Program-made: the position numbers and the translations under genes
The notes under the pieces: generated by a model
Seen by the model: only the letters and a program-made list of their open reading frames with translations
What the model was told of the DNA's origin: nothing
The model's database searches: none
Source of the DNA: Leptospiraceae bacterium
GTDB lineage: Bacteria; Spirochaetota; Leptospiria; Leptospirales; Leptospiraceae
Assembly: GCA_024233865.1 (NCBI GenBank)
Contig: JACKPA010000009.1
Location: forward strand, 62,001-126,000
Reading direction: 5' to 3'
DNA: 64,000 bases
Shown here: positions 17,503 through 27,505 of the stretch, one piece after another
Position numbering within the stretch: position 1 is the first letter of the stretch
Layout of the letters: each line of letters begins with the position of its first letter

Positions 17503-17989
17503 ATGAAAGGAAATCGCTACTTTAATACATCCGGACCGAATATTCCAAACGAGCACTATACCTTAGATCGGCTGGATTTGGTTGCCAAAGGTAAAGACCT
17601 TGTTTACAAAAGCAGGTATTTCACAATATGGGCTCCCAGACAAACAGGGAAAAGTACCTACTTTCGATTTTTGGCAAGAGAACTGGAAAAAAAGTTACCG
17701 AGAGGCTTATGTTTCTTTGGGAAATACGGATTTGATCATCAATTGGAAAGAACAAGAAACATTAATCGAGACAAAGAAATACTATAGTCCGTCTTCTTTT
17801 CAGAAAGGGAAAAGGCAACTAGCGTATTATTGCAGGCACGCTGGCATTATGCTTGGACTGTATATTGTATTTATCAAAGAGAGCATACAATCGTATAGGA
17901 TTCAAGAGTGTTTGGAAACCATTGACGGCATTGAAATAAAGGCGTATCTAATCCGTTACGATGAAGAAAAGGAATTTGGATTGTTATAG
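17503..17989 (+). pseudogene. AAA-ATPase/DUF1703 PD-(D/E)XK protein, middle deleted
   Basis: The 5' part encodes YFNTSGPNIPNEHYTLDR and a Walker A (WAPRQTGKSTYFRFLARELE). Near 17700 the sequence switches frame to the C-terminal nuclease-like domain (SLGNTDLIINWKEQETLIET, then KKYY and GKRQLAYYCRHAGI), which ends at 17989. The Walker B region and the centre of the protein are missing. Intact members of this family are several hundred residues long. This is another gene in the segment that keeps both ends but lacks its centre. Confidence 0.85.
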
Positions 17990-18012
17990 ATATAGTAACT
18001 CCGTTTTCGGCT

Positions 18013-19170
18013 TCAATAAATCAAAAATGTCTCAATCTTCTTTTTCCATTCTTTTTCTTTGTTTGTTAGATAATCTTTTATTACAGTATAGGAATGTTTC
18101 CCGTTTATGTAATCCAATAAAAAATCATCTCCAACTAGTAGTTTAATGGCATCTTCATTGGAACGAAATTCATAAACCCCTTTCCGAAAAGAAAATTCTT
18201 TAGGATAAAATTCTTGGATAATTTTTAGAAAATGCAGAGTAAAAAGAAGACTATGGAAATTATTTTTATTGTTAATTATGAGCTGGTACCCACCACAAAC
18301 AACATTGGAAAATTTATGAAAAGTCGGAATAAAAAATAGGGGTCTTAAAATAAACTCATCCTTTTGGTAAAATGTAATCTCTTTGTAAAACCTTTGGTCT
18401 TGGATGTCTATAAAGGGAGCACCAAATATTTCAAAAGGTCTGGTCGTTCCTCTGCCTTCCGAAAGATTCGTTCCTTCCAGAAGACATTGACCGGGATATA
18501 CATAACACGTTGTTACCTGAGGTATATTGGGAGAAGGTGGAATCCAACCAAACAAACCGTCTTTTTTGGAGTATATCTTTCCGGTTTTTATAAAATGAAT
18601 GTTTACATCAAAATGAAATTCAGCGTTGTAGTAGTTCATTAACTCAGCCGGAGTGAGTCCATGCCTATGAACAACACCTTCTACGCCAACAAAAGAAGAA
18701 TACTTTTTATCAAGAGGAGTCCCTTCCACTTTTCTACCAATAGGATTGGGAGAATCTATAACCAATATTTCAATTGATTGTGAGGAGGATTTTTTATTGT
18801 ATTCACTAATCGACTTTAACAAATAAAAGCAGCTTGTTAAAAACGTATAGTACCTGCTTCCCACATCCCGAATATCAAAAATTACCAAATCCAAGTCTTG
18901 CAAGTCACTCTCTTTAACAAAAAGCGAATTTTCATTATCACCATATAAGTTTACTGTTTGCAAGTTTTGAAAGTTGTATTTAAGCGAATCTCCGGAAACT
19001 TGGTCTTGCAATTCGGCAAAAAGTCCATGTTCAGGTATAAAAATCTTTTCGATTGGGATGTACTTTTGAAAATACTCAAAATGATATCCCCACGCACTGT
19101 ATGCACTTTGGTTGGTTAAAATTCCAGCTCGTTTATCATAAAATTTATATAATAATTTATGTAAATCCAA
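18013..19170 (-). CDS. namZ: DUF1343/NamZ-family exo-beta-N-acetylmuramidase
   Basis: 385 aa. NamZ enzymes (GH171) remove terminal MurNAc from peptidoglycan fragments during turnover. Conserved segments are GILTNQSAYS (start of the fold), IFIPEHGLFAELQDQ (the Glu-His pair), LVIFDIRDVGSRYYTF, LVIDSPNPIGRKVEG, FVGVEGVVHRHGLTPAEL and YPGQCLLEGTNLSEGRGTTRPFE. No signal peptide is evident, so it may act in the cytoplasm or use a nonclassical route. It follows the cNMP-domain gene by 5 bp and is co-transcribed with it. Confidence 0.9.
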   Translation of the reverse strand: MDLHKLLYKFYDKRAGILTNQSAYSAWGYHFEYFQKYIPIEKIFIPEHGLFAELQDQVSGDSLKYNFQNLQTVNLYGDNENSLFVKESDLQDLDLVIFDIRDVGSRYYTFLTSCFYLLKSISEYNKKSSSQSIEILVIDSPNPIGRKVEGTPLDKKYSSFVGVEGVVHRHGLTPAELMNYYNAEFHFDVNIHFIKTGKIYSKKDGLFGWIPPSPNIPQVTTCYVYPGQCLLEGTNLSEGRGTTRPFEIFGAPFIDIQDQRFYKEITFYQKDEFILRPLFFIPTFHKFSNVVCGGYQLIINNKNNFHSLLFTLHFLKIIQEFYPKEFSFRKGVYEFRSNEDAIKLLVGDDFLLDYINGKHSYTVIKDYLTNKEKEWKKKIETFLIY

Positions 19171-19175
19171 TTTTA

Positions 19176-20897
19176 TTAAAACTTTCTATCATACATTTCG
19201 AATTTGATATTCAATTCAGATATGGCTTTTTCGTATATAATCAATTTCCAGATTACGGTCTTTAACAAGCTAAATAAAAACTCAGGGTGAAGCTGTACAA
19301 TTTTCATAAAAATATCTTTTTCTATATGAGCTACTTTTGTTTTATCGGATGTTACCTTAACAGTATTGTATCTGGGACGATTGCTAACCAGAGACATTTC
19401 ACCGAAAAAGTCACCTGATTCCAGCTTTGTAATCGTTGTATATTTTTTATGGTATTTTTTTACAATTGATAAATTCCCACTCACTAAAAAGAAAATCTTA
19501 CCCAAAGACGGATCTCCCTCGGAAAAAACGGAATCTCCTTCCATATAGGTTGGTGTGTGCAGATTGTAAACATAGCTAAAAACATCCACATTTTCAACCC
19601 TACTCTGAGTAAGTTTTATTCGCAATTCCTTCTCAATAGATGGCAATACTTTGATCATTTTATCAATGTTGGTTTCTGTTTTTAACAGCCTGGCAACCGT
19701 TGCCTTCAAAATAGAAAATGTAAGTGCCGGATTTACGGACGTTTGTTCGATAAATTTCTTTTTGCTAAATAAAATGAGGGAAGCCGTATCAGATTTGGTT
19801 AAAATCGTAGCACTCCTGTTTTGGTTGGAAATCAAAGCAATTTCTCCAAAAAAGTCTCCTGTCCGCAAAACATTTACTTCAATGAGCTCACCTGAGCGAT
19901 TTTTACAAACAGAAAACTCTCCATTAACAATAAAATACATTATTTCATTGGAAAGATCACCTTCCGAAATGATAACATCTCCGTTTTTAAAATTTCGAAT
20001 GTCAGATGAAGGTGAAATGGCTTCGATTTTTCCTTTGATATGGTATGTAACTTTTTCCGTATTTATGAGCTTCCAGAGAACATTTTTAATATGATTTAAA
20101 ATGAAATCCGGAGTTAAATTCATAATTTCCAAATACTGTTCTTTTTCTATGGGTACAAGAGTTACTTTATCTGTTGCAACTATAACGGAAAAAGGATAAG
20201 GTCTACTGCTAACCATAGAAATTTCACTGAAAAACTCTCCAGACTCAATTTGAGCTAATTTTATACTTTTCCCATGATATGTTTTTAAAATAGATAAAGA
20301 ACCTTGTACAACAAAATACATCATACCATTAGAAGGCTCTCCTTCAAAATACACTTTTTCACCCTTTCCATAGTGTTTGGAAGGAAGTGTGTGTAAAAAG
20401 TTAATGACATTGATCTTATTTATCTTGTATTGGTTGGTATTTAGCTTTTTTAAAAGATCAAAATTGAAGTTTTTAATCTTTTTGACCAAACGCTCCAAAA
20501 CAAATTCAGCTCTTAAAAGTCTAGCTAAGGTTGCCTTGAAAATTGTGAAAGTAAGAAGGGGGTTAGAAACCGTTTGTTGGATGAATTTATTTTTACTAAA
20601 TAAAAGAACTCTAGCTGTTTGGGACCTAACTACTACGGTAGCCGTTCTTGGCTGATTGGAAATGATAGCTATCTCGCCAAAAAAATCTCCCGTTTTTAAT
20701 TGGTTGATTTCTTCCAACGTTTTCCCGTGTTTTTTATAAACAGACAAATTACCTTCTATAAGTAAATACATTGTTTCATTGGAAGGCTCGCCTTCTTCAA
20801 TGATTTTATCATTGAATTTATAAACTTTTATTATAGCATCAAGTTCTTGAAAAAACTCACTTGAAAATAACTGTTTAATCATGCCATTTCGATTCAT
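19176..20897 (-). CDS. Protein with four cyclic-nucleotide-binding domains
   Basis: 573 aa, no catalytic domain. Four cNMP-binding folds lie near residues 10-110, 165-260, 295-390 and 445-545. Phosphate-cassette motifs are FFGEIAIISNQPRTAT (first), FFSEISMVSSRPYPFS (second), FFGEIALISNQNRSAT (third) and FFGEMSLVSNRPRYNT (fourth). The second lacks both the Gly and the cyclic-phosphate-binding Arg and is probably non-binding. Domains 1/3 and 2/4 resemble each other, implying duplication of a two-domain unit. Two adenylate cyclases are encoded nearby, so it is a plausible cAMP effector or scaffold (inference). Confidence 0.9.
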   Translation of the reverse strand: MNRNGMIKQLFSSEFFQELDAIIKVYKFNDKIIEEGEPSNETMYLLIEGNLSVYKKHGKTLEEINQLKTGDFFGEIAIISNQPRTATVVVRSQTARVLLFSKNKFIQQTVSNPLLTFTIFKATLARLLRAEFVLERLVKKIKNFNFDLLKKLNTNQYKINKINVINFLHTLPSKHYGKGEKVYFEGEPSNGMMYFVVQGSLSILKTYHGKSIKLAQIESGEFFSEISMVSSRPYPFSVIVATDKVTLVPIEKEQYLEIMNLTPDFILNHIKNVLWKLINTEKVTYHIKGKIEAISPSSDIRNFKNGDVIISEGDLSNEIMYFIVNGEFSVCKNRSGELIEVNVLRTGDFFGEIALISNQNRSATILTKSDTASLILFSKKKFIEQTSVNPALTFSILKATVARLLKTETNIDKMIKVLPSIEKELRIKLTQSRVENVDVFSYVYNLHTPTYMEGDSVFSEGDPSLGKIFFLVSGNLSIVKKYHKKYTTITKLESGDFFGEMSLVSNRPRYNTVKVTSDKTKVAHIEKDIFMKIVQLHPEFLFSLLKTVIWKLIIYEKAISELNIKFEMYDRKF

Positions 20898-20971
20898 ATT
20901 TTTCTTATATTCCCTAAAATATAATTCAAACTAATCCAACTATCAAAGAAATCAATCAATTTTCCAAAAAG

Positions 20972-22261
20972 TTATATTTTTTGCTTCTTGTTTTCGGTGT
21001 AGTTTATGAAATAAGCGACGGTTGAATCACCGGTTACGTTTACTACGGTTCTAAACATATCCAAAATTCTATCTACTGCAAAAATGAGAGCAATTCCTTC
21101 CGTTGCCACTCCTATGGAATTTAACACAATTACCAACATAATAATACCAGCTCCGGGCACAGCTGCCGAACCAATAGAAGCCAAAGTAGCTGTTAAAATG
21201 ATATTCATTTGTTGAGACAAGTCTAAATTGTAACCGAAAGCTTGTGCAATAAAAACAGCGGCAATCGCTTGGTACAAACTAGTTCCGTCCATGTTTACAG
21301 TAGCACCAACGGGCAGGACAAAGCTTGTAACACTTTTGGATATTTTTAATTCATTCTCGCACTGCTCCATTGTAACAGGTAAAGTAGCAGCACTAGAACT
21401 TGTAGAAAAAGCAAGCATTTGAGCCGGAAAAATACCTTTGAAAAAGTGCTTTAGATTCACCTTTGTAAAAATTTTTAAAAAAACAGGATAAACGAAATAA
21501 ACCATACATAGTAATCCAAATAAAACCGTTAAAGAATATAAACCAAGGGCTTTGAATAAATCTAAAGAATCTGAAAGACTATCTCCGGCAAATTCCACAA
21601 TTATCGATGAAATTAAGGCAAAAACCCCAAAAGGAGCGTACATCATTATCATATCAATAATTTTAAGGATAATATCATTTATCGTATCAAGCATATCTAT
21701 CATATTTATTGTTTTTTCTGGAGGTATCATAAGCATGGCAACTCCAAAAAGTAGAGCCATACAAATAACTTGAAGCATGTTAGAGTTGTCCGTAGTTGCT
21801 CTGAAGATATTTTCCGGAAATATATCTACCAAAAATTGTATGGGGGATTTTTTTACCAGGTCTTTTGCTGCCTTTTCTTTTTGTTCAATGGTTCCCGCAT
21901 ACTTTTCTCTTAGTTCTTGTTTTTTACTTTCCGGAAAACTGTTTCCCGGTTGAATGATATTTACCAAAATCAAACCCAAACTAATAGAAATTACAGTTGT
22001 TAAAAGGTAAATGGATAGAGTTTTTAGACCCATGCTTGATAGCTTTGAGATGTCTTTGAGGCTTGAAACACCTTTCACAAGAGAAACAAAAATCAAAGGG
22101 ACAGCAATTACCTTCAATAGATTGATAAATATAGCACCCCATGGCTTAATCCAATTTGTAGTAAATTCTCCAAAACCGAAATAGACCGCAAATAGTCCCC
22201 AAGATACTCCAAAAACCATGCCTAAAATAATTTTAATTTGTAATGGTATTTTTTTCTTCAT
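20972..22261 (-). CDS. Dicarboxylate/amino acid:cation symporter (DAACS family)
   Basis: 429 aa with the usual eight helices and two re-entrant loops. Signature segments are the Ser-rich hairpin FSTSSSAATLPVTMEQC, VGATVNMDGTSLYQAIAAVF and the second hairpin LASIGSAAVPGAGIIMLVIV, followed by DRILDMFRTVVNVTGDS with substrate-coordinating residues. Members import glutamate, aspartate or C4-dicarboxylates with Na+ or H+. The exact substrate is not decidable here. Divergent from the MORN gene with a 10-bp-arm hairpin between them; the cNMP-domain gene follows 74 bp downstream. Confidence 0.93.
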   Translation of the reverse strand: MKKKIPLQIKIILGMVFGVSWGLFAVYFGFGEFTTNWIKPWGAIFINLLKVIAVPLIFVSLVKGVSSLKDISKLSSMGLKTLSIYLLTTVISISLGLILVNIIQPGNSFPESKKQELREKYAGTIEQKEKAAKDLVKKSPIQFLVDIFPENIFRATTDNSNMLQVICMALLFGVAMLMIPPEKTINMIDMLDTINDIILKIIDMIMMYAPFGVFALISSIIVEFAGDSLSDSLDLFKALGLYSLTVLFGLLCMVYFVYPVFLKIFTKVNLKHFFKGIFPAQMLAFSTSSSAATLPVTMEQCENELKISKSVTSFVLPVGATVNMDGTSLYQAIAAVFIAQAFGYNLDLSQQMNIILTATLASIGSAAVPGAGIIMLVIVLNSIGVATEGIALIFAVDRILDMFRTVVNVTGDSTVAYFINYTENKKQKI

Positions 22262-22325
22262 TTATTTGTAATAATTTATATCATATACTATCTTTCAATA
22301 TTATTTTTCTAATTATGTGAGAGAT

Positions 22326-22353
22326 ACAAGTGAAATAAATGCCTTTCACTTGT
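22326..22353. promoter_or_regulatory. Inverted repeat between divergent genes
   Basis: ACAAGTGAAA and TTTCACTTGT form perfect 10-bp arms around an 8-base loop. It lies between the divergent symporter and MORN genes, so it is not placed as a terminator for either; an operator or an mRNA leader hairpin is more likely. Confidence 0.55.
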
Positions 22354-22434
22354 GGCATTGTATCATAATATTTAATTGATTTATATACCGAATAATAACA
22401 TTTACAATTATATTGTTTTTGGTTAGAGGTAAAC

Positions 22435-23034
22435 ATGCTAAAAAAGAAAAGAAAACTACTACATTTGATTTCCGCGGTTTGTTTTCTATTTGTTCTTTTT
22501 CCCATTTCTATCTATGGGGGATGTGTCCAAGGTGATTGCACAAATGGAATAGGAACTTTTGAATTTGAAGGGAAGTTTGCCGGAGATGTATATGTAGGTC
22601 AATTTAAGAACGGAAAAGCAGAAGGTCAAGGAACTTATACCTTTAGTGATGGAACAAAATATATCGGGGATTTCAAGGATAGTAAATTCGAAGGAAAAGG
22701 AAAAGAAACTTTTCCGGATGGCGGATTTTACGAGGGAGACTTTAGAGACGGAAAAGCGAATGGGAAGGGAAAATTAGTATTGGCTAACGGTGATAAATAC
22801 AAAGGACAATTTAAAAACGATAGGTATTACGGTTCCGGTACCTTGGTATTTGCCAACGGGAATAGATACCAGGGAAAATTTAAAAACGATAAATTCCATG
22901 GGAATGGAGTTATGTTTTACAACAATGGAGAATTGTATATTGGAAAATGGAAAAATGGAAAAAGACACGGAAGCGGAAAATTGTACAATTTGGTATATTC
23001 GGGAAAATGGGTAAATGATAAAAAAAAGAAATAG
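22435..23034 (+). CDS. MORN-repeat exported protein
   Basis: 199 aa. An N-terminal basic stretch and hydrophobic helix (residues 8-27) form a signal peptide or anchor. About seven MORN units follow, for example YVGQFKNGKAEGQGTYTF, YIGDFKDSKFEGKGKETF and YIGKWKNGKRHGSGKLY, spaced 23 residues apart. MORN repeats form an elongated beta sheet that binds lipids or proteins. Location is probably periplasmic or at the cell surface. No partner is evident in the operon. Confidence 0.88.
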   Translation: MLKKKRKLLHLISAVCFLFVLFPISIYGGCVQGDCTNGIGTFEFEGKFAGDVYVGQFKNGKAEGQGTYTFSDGTKYIGDFKDSKFEGKGKETFPDGGFYEGDFRDGKANGKGKLVLANGDKYKGQFKNDRYYGSGTLVFANGNRYQGKFKNDKFHGNGVMFYNNGELYIGKWKNGKRHGSGKLYNLVYSGKWVNDKKKK

Positions 23035-23099
23035 ATTTAGATTATCCCAAAGAATATATGTCTTAATTAAGTAACTTTACATTTACAAAAATTCAATTT

Positions 23100-26000
23100 A
23101 TGAAAGCTGTTATCGAATATTTATTAGACAAATCAATTTTTTTAAATCTTATTACCGTTTTGATTATCCTTGTCGGAACTTACAAAGCGGCGTCAATGAA
23201 TAGGGAAGCCTTTCCCAATATTAATTTTGATATCGTAACTGTCACAACGATATATCCAGGTGCTTCACCTTCTGAAGTAGAAAAACTGGTAACAAAACCT
23301 ATTGAAGACCTGATAAAATCTGTAGACGGAATTAAAGAATACCGCTCTGCTTCCATAGAAAACAGATCCGGTATTGTTATTCAGTTAGACCCTGATACGG
23401 AAGATACCAAAAAGGTTGTAGATGATATCAAATCTGCCGTAGATCGCGTAGAAGATTTACCGGAAGATGTCGAAGACAGGCCCTTGGTTCAAGAAATCAC
23501 CTCTACACGAACTCCGATTATTGAAGTTTCTCTTGGTATAAAAAATGTATTCGGAAAACCGGCTTTAACGGAAAAGCAGTTCAGGGAAAAGGCTCGAATT
23601 TTGGAAGATGCCATTTTGGAAATTCCCGAAGTTGGTCGTATTGCAAGACGAGGATATCGTAAAGGTGAAATGAAAGTAGAAATTGATCCTATATCCATGA
23701 ACCGTTATTTCTTAAGCCCTCAACAGGTGGTTACTGCTCTCAAAATAAAAAATATCAACTTTCCCGGAGGAAATATTACCAATCTGGGGAAAGAATCTTT
23801 TGTGAGAACCATCGGTGAATTTGATACTCCGGAAGAAATTGAAAACGTTTATATTCGCTCGAATGATGCCGGTAGAGCAATTCAAGTTAGAGACGTTGCA
23901 AAGGTGACAGAAGATTTTGAGGATCACGAATTTTTAGAAAAATCAAACGGATTAAACGCCATTTCTTTAACGGTAATAAAAAAAGAATCGGGAGATGCCA
24001 TACGAGTTGTTAATGAAGTAAAACGAATTGTAGCTGACTTTCAAAAAACCACTAAGGATGAATTAACCGTTTCTTTTATCAATGACTTGTCCAAATTTAT
24101 TCGAAGAAGTGGGGATTCTTGTTAGCAATGGTGTAACCGGTTTAGTTCTGGTCGTTATTTCTTTATTTATATTTCTTGGTTGGAGGATTGCATTTATGGT
24201 TGCAATAGGTCTACCAGTGACAATTGCTCTGACTTTCATAGCTTTGGATTTTATGGGAGTTACCTTGAATTTGATTTCTATGTTTGGTCTCATTATCGTG
24301 ATTGGGATGATCGTAGATGATGCAATTATTATAAGTGAAAACATTTTCCGATACATTGAAGAAGGAGTTGAAATCAAAGAAGCTTGTATTCAAGGAACAG
24401 TAGAAGTAATTTCACCCGTTACCGCAACCATTACAACAACCATTGCCGCCTTTGCTCCTTTACTTTTTATGACCGGTATTTTTGGAAAGTTTGTGTACTT
24501 TATACCTTTAGGTGTAATCATTGCTCTACTTGCCTCTTTGACTGAAGCTTTTTTTATATTGCCATCCCACGTTTATGATATTAACAGAATTGGCGGACAG
24601 AAACAAATTTCATCCGAATTGGATCAAGAAAGCCAATGGTTTGTTCGTTTTCGAGAAAAGGTTTATCGTCCCTTTTTAGCTTGGTCTCTCGACCATAAAT
24701 TTATAACCATACTTTTTTTAAATTTCTTATTTTTTGGTAGCATTGCTACAGTGGTAGTATTTGGAAAATTCAAACTTTTTCCTGGTGGGATAGACGCTTT
24801 TATTGTTAGAATTGAGGCAGAAACAGGCTCTACTCTGGAAGAAACAGAAAAATTTACAAGAGCTATTGAAAGTGAAATAGCAAAGCTAACAAAAGATGAA
24901 TTAGATGACTATATCACAAGAATTGGGATCATTCAAAAAGATCCGAATGACCCCTTCACCAAAAGAGGGAAAAATTTTGCCATGATCTTGGTTTATCTGA
25001 CCCCGGAATCAGGCAGAAAAATTAAAACAGAAAAAATCATTAATGATCTTCGAGATAAAACTTATTGGCTTTTAAATGAAAAGGCTTTAAAAGTTGTAAA
25101 GGATAAATTGGAAAAATCGAGACTTGCAACTCTTAAAAAGAAAGGGAAACAAGAAAAAGAAGTTTCCATAAACACAAGTAGCGTTCCGGAAGATTTTAAA
25201 GATTTACAAGGTAAGCTGGTTGCTTTGGAATTCGGGAAAATTGAAGGTGGTCCCCCAGTAGGAAAACCGATTGCTATTGAGATTAAAGGGGATGATTTTG
25301 ATGTTATGCAAAAAATCGGTGCGGAATACAAGGCTGTATTGGGAAAAATTGATGGTGTTATTGATATAGACGATGATTACCTTGAAGGGAAAGAAGAGTT
25401 AAAAATAAAAATCAATGAAAAGCTCGCTGCGAGAACAGGGACTTCCGTTTTACAAATAGGTACTTCTATTAATACGGCTTTTCAAGGAACCATTGCTACT
25501 ACTATTAAAAGACCGGATGAAGAAGTAGACGTTCGAGTACGGTTTCCAGAGAGTTATCGGCAGTCCATTGACTCGTTGAATAAAATTTTTGTTACCAATA
25601 TGACAGGGAACTTGATTCCGGTTTCTAAGATGGTTGAATATAGCAAAAGTCCAGGAGTTATGTCTATCAACCATTTGGACGGAACTCGCGTCCTAACAGT
25701 AACAGCAAACATTGATGAAGAAATTACAACTTCAAGGGAAGCAAATATAAAAGCCAAACAAATGGCAAAGGGGATTATTGAAAAATATCCCGGTTATCAA
25801 GTGATATTCGGAGGAGAAAATAAGGATACGGAAGAATCTCTTGCGAGCTTGGGTAGAGCTTTTGTAGTTGCGTTGCTCTTTATATTTTTAATTCTGGCAT
25901 CTTTGTTTAGTTCTTTAATACAGCCAATGATAGTGGTTGCGACAATTCCTTTTGCATTAATCGGAGTGATTATAGCATTTATAACACACGGGCACTATTT

Positions 26001-26418
26001 TAGTTTTTTAAGCTTCATTGGTTTGATTGGTTTGTCTGGGGTGGTGGTGAATGACTCCATTGTGCTTGTGGATTTTGCCAACCAGTTTCGTGTCAAACAT
26101 CCTGAATTGGATATTAAAGAAATTCTATTAAAAACAGGAACGATTCGGTTGCGACCGGTAATTCTAACAACCGTAACTACCGTTTTGGGGATATTACCTA
26201 CTGCTTATGGCATTGGTGGTTCGGATCCATTTCTTATTCCAATGGCTCTTGCTATCGGTTGGGGATTGGTATTTGCTTCTTTTTTAACACTTATTATTGT
26301 CCCTATCATGTATCTAATCGTATTCAGAATCAAGCTTTGGTTTTATAGAAACGTGCTTTTAAAGAGCGCTGTTTATATAAGGAATCGTGAAGCAAGTAAT
26401 CCGACTCCTCAGTTGTAG
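23100..26418 (+). pseudogene. RND-family (HAE1/AcrB-like) efflux transporter, frameshifted
   Basis: Two overlapping frames (23100-24125 and 24082-26418) together encode about 1100 residues of one RND transporter. The first carries TM1 and the first porter domain; the second carries TM2-6 with the proton-relay aspartates (VIGMIVDDAIIISENIF), the second porter domain and TM7-12 ending FLTLIIVPIMYLIVFRIK. The break lies near 24105-24115 (FIRR to VGILVSNG), where removing one base restores the frame. No membrane-fusion protein or outer-membrane gene is adjacent. Either a single-base lesion or a sequencing error. Confidence 0.88.
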
Positions 26419-27473
26419 GGAAGCAAACCTATGTGATCCATGTAATTTATAATGATTTTTTCTTTTATAATTTTTATCGAATCTAACAAGTTAAATATAA
26501 TATCAATTTCTTGCCTTGTGATAACCGGAGTTTTTAATTTTTGATTATAATATTTAACTTCTTTCCCTGATTCGATACGGCATTTTACAAAATCATTGTG
26601 TTTATATAAGCGATTACAAATATACTCATTCAATTTTTGAATATTTGTGAAGCTTATATTTTTTAGAAAAGACTTTTTAAAAGATTGTTCTAATTCTATA
26701 CCTATGCTATTTCTTTCACTTGCAATCGCAGCCAAAGTCGTTGTTCCTGTTCCGAAAAATGGGTCAAGAATAGTATCCCCTTTACAGGAATACATATTGA
26801 TTAAACGATAGACTAATTCAAAAGGATAAGCGGCACTCCTATCTCTCGCTTCTTGGTTGGTTAACAATTGCTTTGTACCTTTTACATCTTCCCAAATATC
26901 AGAAAACCAGATATTTCTTTCTTCCCAGAAGTAAGAACTTTCTCTTCTATTCTGTTTTTTGGTTTCGTTATAGACTTGCTTTGTTCCTTTTCGGAATATT
27001 AGAATGTACTCATGTTCTAGGGTTACATAAGCACCGGATGGAAACATACCGGATCCCATAAATTTATTAGGAGCATTGGTTTGCTTTCTCCATAATATAT
27101 TGGGGAGATTTTTGAATCCTAACTCTACACATTTATAAATTATTCTAGAATGATTAGAATACAATTGAAAATCACCTTTTATGGTTCTTGTCGCATCCCC
27201 AATATTAATAATCAAAAATCCTCCATCTTTTATGGAAGAATAAAGCGCAGTCCAAACCTTATCCAATTCCTGATTCATTAATTCAAAAGCTTCTTGCGGT
27301 TTTTCTAAAATCATATCTTTAATTATAGAATTCATGGAAAAGAATAGTTCATCCCACATCCGGATCATTGGATAAGGCGGAGATGTTACAACAAGATCTA
27401 TTGTATTAGGAATTATAATTTCTTGTAAATTTCTTGAGTCGAAAGTAAAAATATTGTGTATAGTTTGAGTCAT
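26409..27473 (-). CDS. Site-specific DNA methyltransferase (N4-cytosine/N6-adenine, beta-type order)
   Basis: 354 aa from the ATG at 27473. The open frame extends further upstream to 27686 but there overlaps the radical SAM gene and reads as its shadow. Catalytic motif IV is TSPPYP (S31-P35) and precedes the SAM-binding motif ILDPFFGTGTTTLAAIA, the beta-class order. WRKQTNAPNKFMGSGMFPSG lies between. It methylates an amino group in a DNA recognition site. No restriction gene is adjacent, so it looks like an orphan. Starts 33 bp after the radical SAM gene; the 3' end overlaps the convergent transporter by 10 bp. Confidence 0.9.
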   Translation of the reverse strand: MTQTIHNIFTFDSRNLQEIIIPNTIDLVVTSPPYPMIRMWDELFFSMNSIIKDMILEKPQEAFELMNQELDKVWTALYSSIKDGGFLIINIGDATRTIKGDFQLYSNHSRIIYKCVELGFKNLPNILWRKQTNAPNKFMGSGMFPSGAYVTLEHEYILIFRKGTKQVYNETKKQNRRESSYFWEERNIWFSDIWEDVKGTKQLLTNQEARDRSAAYPFELVYRLINMYSCKGDTILDPFFGTGTTTLAAIASERNSIGIELEQSFKKSFLKNISFTNIQKLNEYICNRLYKHNDFVKCRIESGKEVKYYNQKLKTPVITRQEIDIIFNLLDSIKIIKEKIIINYMDHIGLLPYN

Positions 27474-27505
27474 GGTTTGTTTTGATTTAGTCAATTTCCA
27501 ACATT

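Noticed and set aside
24082..24125. Programmed frameshift in the RND gene
   Set aside because: No slippery heptamer with a following structure is evident; a plain indel is simpler.
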